The notes beneath the pieces were generated by a model. It had not been told where the DNA came from and did no database searches. It saw nothing but the letters and a program-made list of their open reading frames with translations. This document shows positions 25,451-34,321 of a stretch of 64,000 bases of DNA, one piece after another. The DNA is from Hymenobacter sp. CRA2. Lineage in GTDB: Bacteria; Bacteroidota; Bacteroidia; Cytophagales; Hymenobacteraceae. Numbering within the stretch: the stretch's first letter is position 1; the number at the start of each line of letters is the position of its first letter. A program made the position numbers and the translations under genes. The stretch spans positions 372,001 to 436,000 of the forward strand of contig NZ_MVBC01000002.1 of assembly GCF_002007105.1 (NCBI RefSeq). The letters are read 5' to 3'.

Positions 25451-26086
25451 ATGACCACGCACCACTCTACTTTCTCTTCGCTGGCCGCGCTGCTGGTGGG
25501 CCTGCTCGCGGCCGGCTGCGATTCGCAGCGCAGCACCACCGAATCGGCGGCGCCGGTTTCGTCGTCGGTAAACAATAGCACCGCTTCCCCGACGGCCGTG
25601 AGCTACCAGAAAGACCTCAGCCGCGGCGACTACACCTTTGCCGTGCAGACGGTGGGCACGGGCAGCCAGCGCCAGCTGAGCTGGCGCGCCGCGCGGCTGG
25701 GCCGGGAGCTGGCCGCCATGACGGATAACATAGAAGGCACCGTGCTGGATGCCACCGTCACCAACCTCAATAACGACGAGTACCCCGAACTGCTGGTGTT
25801 CGTGGCCGATGCCGGCAGCGGTTCCTACGGCCGACTGATGGGCTACGAGTTTCTGAGCCGCGGCCGCCGTTCCCTCACCTTGCCCGAGCTGGATGGCCCT
25901 CTGGCCGAAGGCTACCTCGGCCACGACTCCTTCCGCGTGGAGGGCCGGCGCATCATTCGCACCTTCCCCATCTACCGCCCCGATGACCCCAATAGCACGC
26001 CGTCAGGCGGCACGCGCACGGTGGTCTACGAAATGCCCAAAAAGGAAGGCCTGATTACCGTTGCCGAGTACCGGGACGGCTCTTAA
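25451..26086 (+). CDS. PliI-like lipoprotein, copy 2
   Basis: A 211-residue paralogue of copy 1 with lipobox near LAAGC (cysteine 23). The domain keeps VTNLNNDEYPELLVFVADAG and SYGRLMGYEF, then GYLGHDSFRVEGRRIIRTFPIYRPDD with GGTRTVVYEM. These are closer to the PliI pattern than in copy 1. ATG at 25451 is chosen because it starts the signal peptide. A terminator separates the two copies, so they are independent transcription units. Confidence 0.75.
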   Translation: MTTHHSTFSSLAALLVGLLAAGCDSQRSTTESAAPVSSSVNNSTASPTAVSYQKDLSRGDYTFAVQTVGTGSQRQLSWRAARLGRELAAMTDNIEGTVLDATVTNLNNDEYPELLVFVADAGSGSYGRLMGYEFLSRGRRSLTLPELDGPLAEGYLGHDSFRVEGRRIIRTFPIYRPDDPNSTPSGGTRTVVYEMPKKEGLITVAEYRDGS

Positions 26087-26146
26087 GTCCAGACGCTACC
26101 TGACCTTCTTGCCGTGCATTTAAGGCTGACTTGCCGGCAGGCTGAT

Positions 26147-26190
26147 ACAAGCAAAAGGCCGGCCCCCATTGGGGCCGGCCTTTTGCTTGT
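26147..26190. terminator. Bidirectional terminator between PliI-like copy 2 and the desaturase
   Basis: A perfect 20-bp stem (26147-26166 with 26171-26190), 4-nt loop, with A4 and T4 tracts in the stem. Confidence 0.92.
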
Positions 26191-26259
26191 GTGCTACATG
26201 TCGTTGCCAGACAAATTACCAAGAATTTTGTCGACTCAACACATTGTCAGCTAGGTATT

Positions 26260-27237
26260 TTACTCAATCCACTTGAACTTGTACTCCAACTTGGGTACGG
26301 GCATGCGGTCGGCGACGCGGCGCAGGCGGCCGGGCAGCGCCATGATGTAGTCGCGGGCTTTTTCGGCCGGGGCGTTCAGGTTGCTGATCTGGTCGATTTT
26401 CCAGGTGTTGATCAGCCCTTCTAGGATGTCGGTGTAATCCTGGCTGGTGTACACGCCGAGGCGCTGGGCAGCATCGGTGAAGTGGCCGAAGGTCTTGCCG
26501 ATTTCCACGCCCAGCTCACGCATGTAGTGGGCCGGCATCACAATCTTCTTGCGCATCATGTCCTCGAAGGCCAGCATCATTTCCGAGGGGTCCACTTCGA
26601 AGATTTTCTCCACGAAGGTCTGGTACACGCGGGCGTGGCGCACTTCGTCACCGGCAATCATGCCGCAGAGCTTGGACAAGGCAGCGTCCCCAGCCTTGCG
26701 GGCCAGCTGGCCCACGCGGCGGTGCGAGAGGTTGGTGGCCGCTTCCTGGTAAGACGTGTACACAAAGGCGCGGTACGGGTCGTGGGCGGTGCCCAGGTCG
26801 AAGCCGTCGGCAATGAGGTACTGGGTACTCATTTCGAACTCGCGCATGTTCACACGGCCCGAGAGGTAGAGGTAGCGGTTGAGCAGGTCGCCGTGGCGGT
26901 TTTCCTCCGCCGTCCAGCCCCGAATCCACTGCGCCCAACCGTTGTTGGGGTCCCGGTTCAGGTTGTCGAGCTGGTGGAACCAAGCTTCGTAGTTGGGCAG
27001 GGCTTCCTCGGTGATGGTGTCGCCGATGAGCACGGCCAACAGGTCGTAGCTCAGCTCCTTAGCTCGCTCGCGTAGTTGCTTGACTTCGTCAAAGAACGAG
27101 TCGAGCCGCGGGTCGGGCAGGAAATCGGAAGGCTGCCAGCTGTCCTCAACCTTCTTGAGGAACGAGCCCATATTCTCGCGCAGAAATACTTCGAGGTGCT
27201 CGAGTACTTCTCCACGGGAAGTCATTGAGGCAATCAT
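26260..27237 (-). CDS. Acyl-ACP desaturase (ferritin-like di-iron)
   Basis: A 325-residue soluble di-iron desaturase that adds a double bond to acyl-ACP, giving unsaturated membrane fatty acids. The two iron-ligand motifs are WTAEENRHGDLL and AGDEVRHARVY (EExxH and DExRH type), embedded in the family pattern YLYLSGRVNMREFEMSTQYLI and FVYTSYQEAATNLSHRRV. It needs ferredoxin as reductant. The ATG at 27237 is chosen because a -7 box lies upstream inside the longer frame; an ATG at 27225 is also possible. Confidence 0.92.
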   Translation of the reverse strand: MIASMTSRGEVLEHLEVFLRENMGSFLKKVEDSWQPSDFLPDPRLDSFFDEVKQLRERAKELSYDLLAVLIGDTITEEALPNYEAWFHQLDNLNRDPNNGWAQWIRGWTAEENRHGDLLNRYLYLSGRVNMREFEMSTQYLIADGFDLGTAHDPYRAFVYTSYQEAATNLSHRRVGQLARKAGDAALSKLCGMIAGDEVRHARVYQTFVEKIFEVDPSEMMLAFEDMMRKKIVMPAHYMRELGVEIGKTFGHFTDAAQRLGVYTSQDYTDILEGLINTWKIDQISNLNAPAEKARDYIMALPGRLRRVADRMPVPKLEYKFKWIE

Positions 27238-27290
27238 GTGTGATGAGGAAAAGGTGAGTAGGAAGAAGAACGGAGCAGGTGAGGAAGGGC

Positions 27291-27298
27291 CAAAAGTA
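27291..27298 (-). promoter_or_regulatory. -7 box of the desaturase gene
   Basis: TACTTTTG on the minus strand, exact consensus, about 53 nt before the start; no clear -33 TTG. Confidence 0.6.
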
Positions 27299-27385
27299 GG
27301 CAATTGCCGGATGGAAATGCGGCAGGGAAGTCAGACGAATCTTCATACGGAATTCATACAGGAAACGCTCGACTGTTGCGCAGCT

Positions 27386-28960
27386 TTATTGAAAGGCTGC
27401 TGTAGAGTCAGTTGGGGCCTGTACGCGCCGCCAGTAGGTTTTGAGCACGCTGCTGTCGGCGGCCGGGGCATTGACCCACTGAACATCCGGGCGTTGCACC
27501 AAGCGCCGCAAGGCTTCGGCCTGATCGTACGTGCCGGCCAGGTGCTGCCGCAGCCGCGCCTGCGAGGGGTCGAGGGAGGGCCAGCCGGTGAGCAGCAGCC
27601 AGGGAGAGCCGCCGTCGGGCACATACTCCCGGAAGGGCGAAAGGGACTTAAACCATTCTTCCAGCCCCATGCCGATTAAAACGCGCCCATCGGCCGGGGT
27701 CGGCAACCCGCGGAGCTGGGCTACATGCCGCCTCTCCTCCGCCCGTAGCGCGGCTTGTCGGTGCACCACTTTGTACGCGTAGAAGCCAGCCAGCAGGGTT
27801 AGCAAAGCATAACTGAAGCGCCGGAACGCCAGCGGCGCGGGGCGCGGCAGCGCAGGGCTAAGCAAAGTCAGATGCGCGATGGTGCCCAGGGTGAGCAGCG
27901 GCCCGGTCAGGCGGGGCGGCAGCTTGAGCCCGAGCCCCAGGCCGAGCAGCAGCAGTGCAAAGCCGGCGAGGTACCAGCCTTGTCGGCGGCGCGCCGGGGC
28001 CGATGCGCCACGGCTGAGCAGTAGCAAGAACAGGTTCAGCCCCAGCAGCGGAAAATAGTCGCGCGTCAGCTGTCCATGCAGGCTTTGGAACTTGGCCGGC
28101 ATCGTTTGCGACCAGTAATGCGGATTGGGCTGGTACGCCCGGGCGAAGAACCGTTCGTTGACCCAGACGGAGTCGCCAAACGCCCACTGCGCCACCAGCC
28201 CGACGCCGACGCTGTCGGCGGCAGTGCGCGGCGCGGCGCGGTAAAAACCGTAGTCGAGCACGTTGGATTTGAGCACGTCGAGGCGGCGGTAACGGGCGGC
28301 TTCGGGTGAGCGAAACAGCTGCGCCCCCAGCCCCAGCAGCACCGCTGCTCCGACCACCGTAGCCAGTGCCTGCCAGCGGCCGCGCCCGCCCAGCCACCAA
28401 GCGGCGGGCGCCACAAGCGCGGCGCCGAGCACCGCTGCGCTTGGCCGGATAGCCCAGGCTGCCACGAACAGCAACCCGCCCAGAGCCCAACTCAACCGCA
28501 GCCGCCCCGCAAACTGCGCCGCCCACAGCAGGGCCGCTCCGCCCAGCAGCAGCGGCACCCGCACGTAGCTAAACCACTGCACGTGCTCCAGCCCGGCCAG
28601 AAACAGAAATGCCGCCAACCACGCAGCCCGGGCCGCGGGAGCGGTGTGCGGCCGCAGCAGCTCTTCCAGCACGGCCATCAGCAGCACCAGCGCCAGCAGC
28701 AGCAAGGTCGTCAGCAACAGCCCGTACCAGGGTACGGCGGGCTCGAGTTGGTACAGTTGCGCCAGCAGCCAGGCCCAGCCATGAAAGTACAGATGCAGGT
28801 TGGTGACGGGCGCCACGGCGGTGCGCCCCCGCAGCAACAGCGTGATGCTGAAGTCGTCGTTGGTTTCGTAGTGGCTGCCCAGGCCGGCGGCCACCAGCAG
28901 CACGAGCAGCGTGGGCAAGCTCACCACGCGCAACCAATAGCCAAACCGCTCGTGCTTCAT
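27386..28960 (-). CDS. GT-C-like multipass membrane protein
   Basis: A 524-residue protein with about ten hydrophobic helices. After the first helix comes HYETNDDFSITLLLRG, an acidic pair in the first outer loop as in GT-C glycosyltransferases that use lipid-linked sugars. The C-terminal 130 residues look soluble and periplasmic. No closer family was recognised. It is divergent from another GT-C-like gene with only 63 bp between starts, so both probably serve the same surface-glycan pathway. The start ATG at 28960 directly precedes the first helix. Confidence 0.7.
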   Translation of the reverse strand: MKHERFGYWLRVVSLPTLLVLLVAAGLGSHYETNDDFSITLLLRGRTAVAPVTNLHLYFHGWAWLLAQLYQLEPAVPWYGLLLTTLLLLALVLLMAVLEELLRPHTAPAARAAWLAAFLFLAGLEHVQWFSYVRVPLLLGGAALLWAAQFAGRLRLSWALGGLLFVAAWAIRPSAAVLGAALVAPAAWWLGGRGRWQALATVVGAAVLLGLGAQLFRSPEAARYRRLDVLKSNVLDYGFYRAAPRTAADSVGVGLVAQWAFGDSVWVNERFFARAYQPNPHYWSQTMPAKFQSLHGQLTRDYFPLLGLNLFLLLLSRGASAPARRRQGWYLAGFALLLLGLGLGLKLPPRLTGPLLTLGTIAHLTLLSPALPRPAPLAFRRFSYALLTLLAGFYAYKVVHRQAALRAEERRHVAQLRGLPTPADGRVLIGMGLEEWFKSLSPFREYVPDGGSPWLLLTGWPSLDPSQARLRQHLAGTYDQAEALRRLVQRPDVQWVNAPAADSSVLKTYWRRVQAPTDSTAAFQ

Positions 28961-29023
28961 AGCCGGCAAAGTACGCCATTCGCGGCCGGGCGCCGCAACG
29001 GGATTCTTGCCAACTTCGCCACC

Positions 29024-30679
29024 GTGAACTCCTCCCCGCGCCTGCTCCGCCTGCTGCCCACGCTCACCCTGGGCGCGGTCGGGCTGTTTGCCGTGCTGTA
29101 CTTCGTGGGTGCCCACGAAGGCCTGTACGCCCTCGACGACTACTTCTACTCGCGCTACGCCTTTCAGCTGCTGCACGGCAGCTTTCAGCTCGGGCCTGAT
29201 CCGCAGCACCTGCTGCACGACCCGCTGCACGAGCGGTGGCTGATTTTCGGGCCGGTGGCGCTGTGCTACGCTTTGCTGGGAGTGAACATCTGGAGCACCA
29301 CGCTCTGGCCGCTGCTGGCCACGCTGGCCTGCCTGGCGCTGCTCTGGGCCGCCTACCGCCGTCGGCACCCCCTGGTGGCCAGCGGCGCGGTGCTGCTGCT
29401 CGGGCTGCACTACTTCACGCTGAACCTGACCAACTACCTCTACCCCGACAATGTGAACATGCTGGCCTGCGCCGCGGCGGCCCTGGCACTGTGGCGGGGG
29501 CGGCGGAGCGGGCGGCCGCTGGCGTGGGGGGCGGTCTTTGCCGGGCTGAACTTTGCGGCGCTGCTCTGCAAGGAAACGGTGGTGTACTACGCGCCTTTTT
29601 ACCTCGGCTTGCTGGTGCTTGACCTGCGCCGCGGCCGCCACGGCACTTTCTGGCTGACGGCGTTTGGCACCGGGGCGGTACTGATAGGCGGCTACCTCGG
29701 CTTTTACCAGTGGCAGACCGGCGACGCCCTTTACCGCCTGCACCTCATCGAGCATACCAACGAGGTGCTACAGGAGGGCAACTTCCTGCTGGGCAACCGC
29801 GCCGCCCTCCTCGACCGCCTGACGCTGGGTCCGCCGCGCTTCTTCATCGGCACCGGGCTGGGCTTGGCGCTGGTGCTGGCGCTGGCTGGACTGCGGCCCG
29901 AGCCGCAAGCCGCAACGGCAACGGACGACCGGCGCTTCTGGCAGGGCTTAGCTTTCAGCACCCTGGTTTTTTACTGGTTGGGCAGCACCTCGCTCACGCA
30001 TTACAACCCCATCACCCTGTTGCCGCGCATGACCACGCCGCTGCTGCCGCCGCTTTGCCTAGCCGCAGCTTACGGTTTGGCCGATGTGCTGAGCACTGGC
30101 CGGCGCACCTGGTTCTACGTCCTGGCCCTGCTGGCTCTGGCGGCTTTCGACCGCAGTGCTGCCGCAGTTCTGTATGCGGGCTCGGCCTGCGTCCTGCTCG
30201 GCCTGCACCTACTGAAGCGCCGGTCAGGGCTGGCAGCCGGCTCCGGCGCGTACGCTGCGCTGGGCTTGCTAGGTTTAGCTCTGGTGCTGGCTTTGCGCCC
30301 GGCTCACTTCGCGCGCAAGCCCAGCGTGTCGGGGCATTTCCCGCAGGCGCGCATCATTGGGCAGTACCTGCAAGCGCCCGGCTCAGGCACCGTTTTCGTC
30401 GACGACTACCTGATCGGCAACTTTGATTTTTACTATGGCTACCAAGTACCGCCGGGCCTGCAGTACCGCCGCTACTGGGCCCGCGACTCCGTACAACTTG
30501 CGCCCCGGCAACCCGCGTGGCTGCTGCTGAACCGAGCTACATTATCGAACCCCGAACTTACCCGCAAGCTGCTGCGCTACTCCGCTGACAGTGTGTTGCA
30601 GTGGTTCCCGCAGCGGCAACTGATTGCCCAGGATGGTCCGGTGGAGCTTTACCGAGTGGAGCTTACGCGGCCAGAATAA
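29024..30679 (+). CDS. GT-C-like glycosyltransferase (PMT/GT39-like)
   Basis: A 551-residue membrane protein with about eleven helices. The loop after helix 1 has YALDDYFYSRYAFQLLHG, the acidic pair typical of GT39/PMT-type enzymes, and the C-terminal part is periplasmic (from about 460, with TVFVDDYLIGN). GTG at 29024 is the chosen start; the frame runs further upstream, but that part is antisense to the neighbouring gene. It likely transfers a sugar from a polyprenyl carrier to a glycan, lipid or protein. Acceptor unknown. Confidence 0.75.
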   Translation: MNSSPRLLRLLPTLTLGAVGLFAVLYFVGAHEGLYALDDYFYSRYAFQLLHGSFQLGPDPQHLLHDPLHERWLIFGPVALCYALLGVNIWSTTLWPLLATLACLALLWAAYRRRHPLVASGAVLLLGLHYFTLNLTNYLYPDNVNMLACAAAALALWRGRRSGRPLAWGAVFAGLNFAALLCKETVVYYAPFYLGLLVLDLRRGRHGTFWLTAFGTGAVLIGGYLGFYQWQTGDALYRLHLIEHTNEVLQEGNFLLGNRAALLDRLTLGPPRFFIGTGLGLALVLALAGLRPEPQAATATDDRRFWQGLAFSTLVFYWLGSTSLTHYNPITLLPRMTTPLLPPLCLAAAYGLADVLSTGRRTWFYVLALLALAAFDRSAAAVLYAGSACVLLGLHLLKRRSGLAAGSGAYAALGLLGLALVLALRPAHFARKPSVSGHFPQARIIGQYLQAPGSGTVFVDDYLIGNFDFYYGYQVPPGLQYRRYWARDSVQLAPRQPAWLLLNRATLSNPELTRKLLRYSADSVLQWFPQRQLIAQDGPVELYRVELTRPE

Positions 30680-30804
30680 CGAAGCAACCTACGTGCTTGG
30701 ATGGAGCACCCGCGCCTTAAAGTCACTGCCCATTACCATTAGCCAACCAATCACATATACCACTGTATACCAAATACATTAACATCCATCTACTACAGCA
30801 TCAC

Positions 30805-31743
30805 TTAAAAAACCGCTGCCAGGGCACCCAGTGCGTAATCCGTCAGGCGTCGCTGCCCGGTTTGGCGCAACAGGTGGTAGAGCTTACGCGCTTCCGGTCC
30901 GCGGCGGAAGCGCACCGCCTGCCGCAGTTCCCAGCGCAGCCGTGTAGCCAGGGCCGCCAGTTCGGCAGGGGTCCGGCACAGGGCCAGCGCCTTCTCGCAA
31001 ACGCGAATGGTAGAGGCCACGTACGGGTCGCCGGGCCGGTAGGCCTTCCGCGACATGGACTGCGGATGCAACCGCTTCTGAGTTAGCACCTCGTCCTGAA
31101 ATCCAAATTCCCAGTCATGGGCGGCCCGCACCCACAGGTCGAAATCCTCGTAAGCCAGTGCCTCGTCGTAGCCGCCCAGGGCCGTGAGCATGGTGCGGCG
31201 CATCATCATGGTGGGCGTGCTGATGAAGTAGCGGCTGAGCACGTCGGCAAAGACCCCGCCGCTGGCCGGGCGGGGGTGCACCGGCTGGCCGTGAGCATCG
31301 CGGCGGAAGTGGAAGCGCACGTGTTGGCCCTGCTCGTCAATCAACTCGCAGTCGTGGTAGGCCACGCCACAGCGCGCCCCCTGGGCCTGCATGAAAGCCA
31401 CCTGCCGGGTTACGCGGGTGGGCAGCAGCACGTCGTCGGTGGCGAAGTCAATGACAAAGTCGCTCTGGCTGCGGCGCAGGGCCTGGTTGAAGGCGCGGCA
31501 GTTGCCCACGTTGTCGGGCAGCAGCAGCAGGTGCCAGCCGGGGTAGCGCGCGGCGTAGTCACGCAGAATGGCCGGGCTACCATCGGTGCTGGCGTCGTCT
31601 ACCAGCCACACATCCAGGTTGGGGTAGGTCTGGGCCGCTACCGAATCGAGGGCCATGGCCAGGAAACGGGCGTGGTTGTGGCACAGGGCCACGATGGTAA
31701 CCAGTGGCAAGTCAGCGGCGACGTCAGGCAATCCGAAAAGCAC
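30805..31743 (-). CDS. Glycosyltransferase family 2
   Basis: A 312-residue GT-A enzyme. Motifs: LVTIVALCHNHARFLAMALDSV at the N-terminus, VWLVDDASTDGSP (nucleotide-sugar aspartates), FVIDFATDDVLLPTRV (DxD-like) and YEDFDLWVRA. No membrane helix except weak hydrophobicity at the end. The GTG start at 31743 gives the usual short lead into the first strand. It is the last gene of a minus-strand run with a flippase and an acyltransferase, 65 nt after the flippase. Confidence 0.87.
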   Translation of the reverse strand: MLFGLPDVAADLPLVTIVALCHNHARFLAMALDSVAAQTYPNLDVWLVDDASTDGSPAILRDYAARYPGWHLLLLPDNVGNCRAFNQALRRSQSDFVIDFATDDVLLPTRVTRQVAFMQAQGARCGVAYHDCELIDEQGQHVRFHFRRDAHGQPVHPRPASGGVFADVLSRYFISTPTMMMRRTMLTALGGYDEALAYEDFDLWVRAAHDWEFGFQDEVLTQKRLHPQSMSRKAYRPGDPYVASTIRVCEKALALCRTPAELAALATRLRWELRQAVRFRRGPEARKLYHLLRQTGQRRLTDYALGALAAVF

Positions 31744-31808
31744 TTAAGGCGGCCCACGCAGGACCTGCTCGGTGAGAAAAAATCCGTACCTGGAAGCTAG
31801 CAAAAGCT

Positions 31809-33116
31809 TCAGCGGCGGAAGTAGGCCCGAAAATACAGTCCGCAGCCCAGCAGCAATGCCCCGAACCGTAGCGCGTGGGCCAGCGGGGCACCGTACAGCC
31901 CGAAACGCGGCAGCAGGCCCGCCAGCAACCCCGCGTACAGCCCGGCCGACAGCACCTGCACCAGCACGTACCGGCCCACCCGGGCATCGGCCAGCAGCAG
32001 GTACAGCAACGTCCAGGACAGGAACTTCGCCCAGTCGCCGAGCAGCTGCGGCCCCAGCAGCGCTCCGGCCGCGGCGAAGCGGGCATCGAAGAGCAGCGGC
32101 AGCAGCACCCCGCGCAGCAGCCAGATAGAGCCTAATCCCAAAGCAAGGGCCGCGGCCAGCAGCCCAAACACGCTCCGTACATATGCTTGCCGAGCAGCAG
32201 GCTGCCCCGCCAACGCCGCTAGCCGGGGGTAAAACACGGCGCCCATCACGGCTGAAAATACCATGGTATAGTTATCCGACAGCTTGGCCACGGCCTGCCA
32301 CAAACCCGTCTGGCTGAGGCTAAAACGAGCAATGAGCAGGTCGCGCACGGCAAAATCCACGGCTTTGCTGCACAGCAACACGCTCAGGGCCATCAGCAGA
32401 AACTGCCCCAGACCAAGCACTGCCGGGCGGCTGATACGCCAGCGCGGGCGCGCGAGCAGGCTGTAACGGGCACACAACCAAGCGGTGGGCACGGCCGTCA
32501 GCCCCTGCCCCAGCAGATAAGCCAGCAGCACCTGCGGCACGGCCCAGCCCGCGGCTAGTGCCCCGGCTACGGCCGCGGGACCGAGCGCGCTGAGCATCAC
32601 CGTCAGGGCAATGTAGGGGCGCAGGCGCTGGGCTGCCAGCAGCACGGCGGCCAGGTAGGCATGAGCAGTGAGCAGCGTAATGCCGGCTACCAGCCCCAGC
32701 ACCCAGCCGGGCGTGGGCCGAAAGGCGGCCAGCAAAGGCCCACGCAGCAGCGGCAGGGCCAGGAAGCCCAACAACAGCACGGCCGCATTGAGCAGTAAAC
32801 CGGTGCCGAACCACAGCCGCCAGCCCGCCGAGCCGGGCCGGTGCGGCGCCAGGTACTTCACGATGCCCACGTGCACCCCGTCGTTGGGCAGGGTGGTGAG
32901 CAGGGCCATCAGGTTCTGAAAGTGCGCCAGCAGCGCCAGGCCGCCGGGGCCGCCAAACACGGCCAGCAGCTTGTTGAGGGCCAGCGCCCCGCCCGCCCGG
33001 GCCAGCACCGACATACCCGACCCGAGGGAGCCGCGCACGAAGCGCGCCAGCGGCCCGGCGGCCAAGGGCGCAGGGACCGTGTCGGTGGCGGCGTCTTCGG
33101 CGGCGGAGAGGGACAT
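31809..33116 (-). CDS. Oligosaccharide flippase (Wzx/MATE-like)
   Basis: A 435-residue protein with about 12 hydrophobic helices and the MOP-superfamily pattern. After an N-terminal soluble stretch comes SGMSVLARAGGALALNKLLAVFGGPGGLALLAHFQ, as in O-antigen and polysaccharide flippases. It probably moves polyprenyl-linked oligosaccharide across the inner membrane. Adjacent GT2 and acyltransferase genes support this. Start ATG at 33116; 37 nt separate it from the acyltransferase gene. Confidence 0.82.
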   Translation of the reverse strand: MSLSAAEDAATDTVPAPLAAGPLARFVRGSLGSGMSVLARAGGALALNKLLAVFGGPGGLALLAHFQNLMALLTTLPNDGVHVGIVKYLAPHRPGSAGWRLWFGTGLLLNAAVLLLGFLALPLLRGPLLAAFRPTPGWVLGLVAGITLLTAHAYLAAVLLAAQRLRPYIALTVMLSALGPAAVAGALAAGWAVPQVLLAYLLGQGLTAVPTAWLCARYSLLARPRWRISRPAVLGLGQFLLMALSVLLCSKAVDFAVRDLLIARFSLSQTGLWQAVAKLSDNYTMVFSAVMGAVFYPRLAALAGQPAARQAYVRSVFGLLAAALALGLGSIWLLRGVLLPLLFDARFAAAGALLGPQLLGDWAKFLSWTLLYLLLADARVGRYVLVQVLSAGLYAGLLAGLLPRFGLYGAPLAHALRFGALLLGCGLYFRAYFRR

Positions 33117-33153
33117 GGGGCAAAGAACGGCAGCCGGAAGCCGGCGCCGTGGG

Positions 33154-34170
33154 CTAGAGCTTTTTTTCCAGGGTCAGCTTCAGGCTGGACACGCCGCCGA
33201 GGTGACGCTTGAAGCGCAACAGCGACTCATTCAGCCCGGTAGGCAAGGTGGAGGTGCCCAGATCGAGCAGGCGCAGGCCGCTGGCTTGCCCGAAGGCATG
33301 AAGGCCAGCGTTGAGCAGCACCACCGGGCTGAAGGCATTGTAGCGCAGCGGGCTGGCCGGGTAAAAGTTGTAGAGCGTGCCGCGGCCGGCCAGCACGGCC
33401 ACCGTCAGCGCCGCCCACTCGCCGGCGGCGTCGCGCACCGAAAACAGCAGGTAGTCGCGCGGAAACTGCCGAAACAAGCCGGTCAGCTGCTCCTCCGTCA
33501 ACGACAACGCCTGACCCTTTTCCTCGCGGCAGCGGCGCAGAAACTCGTAGGCCAGCGGCAACAGCAGCGGCGGCTCCTGCTCCACCTGAAAACCGTGGCG
33601 CTGGCACTTGTGCAGGCGCCGCCGCTCCGAGGGCGCCAGATGCGCCTCGTAGGTGCGGTCGAGCGGCAGGTGGGTGTTGATTTCGGCCTGACTAATCTGA
33701 TACCCAGCCCGCTGCAGCGCCGCAACCAGCGCGCCGCTGGTCCGGGGCTCGTGAGCAAACGGGGGCAAGCGCACCGTCAGGCTGGTTACTGCCTGCGCGG
33801 CCAGTGCTTCGTGCACCCGACGCAGCCATTCGTCGAGTACGGCAGCGGGCACCTCGGAGCCCAACAGTTGCGGGCCACCGAAGGGCGCCGCGGCCGGACT
33901 GCGGGCCGTGCCATCCGGGCCGAGGTGAATCGGCCACCAACCCACTGTTTGCGCCTGGTGCTCCAGTGCGGCCACCAGCACCACCTGCTCGGGGCCGCGT
34001 GCGGCCAGTAGCTGGGCGGGCCGCTGGTACAGGTACAGCTCACCAGCCAGGGGCAACGGCGGCAAAGCGGGCTCCGGCAGCCAACGCAACGCGTACTGCC
34101 CGGCGCCGGCCTGCAGGGGCTGGGCCGGGGTGGCAAAGGGCGAAGCGGCGGACGACACGGGGTGGAGCAC
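33154..34170 (-). CDS. GNAT/FemAB-like acyltransferase
   Basis: A 338-residue soluble protein with a double-GNAT look. Residues about 170-320 contain HLAPSERRRLHKCQRHGFQVEQ, EKGQALSLTEEQLTGLFRQ and LLDLGTSTLPTGLNESLLRFKRHLGG, typical of FemAB/BioF2-like acyltransferases seen in polysaccharide clusters. The substrate may be an amino sugar; this is inference. GTG at 34170 is chosen since a weak -7-like TACTTTCG lies about 20 nt upstream and the longer frame is antisense to corA. First gene of the acyltransferase-flippase-GT2 run. Confidence 0.75.
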   Translation of the reverse strand: MLHPVSSAASPFATPAQPLQAGAGQYALRWLPEPALPPLPLAGELYLYQRPAQLLAARGPEQVVLVAALEHQAQTVGWWPIHLGPDGTARSPAAAPFGGPQLLGSEVPAAVLDEWLRRVHEALAAQAVTSLTVRLPPFAHEPRTSGALVAALQRAGYQISQAEINTHLPLDRTYEAHLAPSERRRLHKCQRHGFQVEQEPPLLLPLAYEFLRRCREEKGQALSLTEEQLTGLFRQFPRDYLLFSVRDAAGEWAALTVAVLAGRGTLYNFYPASPLRYNAFSPVVLLNAGLHAFGQASGLRLLDLGTSTLPTGLNESLLRFKRHLGGVSSLKLTLEKKL

Positions 34171-34321
34171 GAAAGGAATGCGAAGCGGCGAAAGTACGGC
34201 AAAAATCCCCCTAGGGTACGGCGCCGCGCTTTTGTTGGGCTTGAGAGCACCACTTTTCCGGGCCGGCTGCGTAGCATTACGCCGAAGTCGGTTCGTAGTG
34301 CCGACTGTTGCCCTGCTTTCC

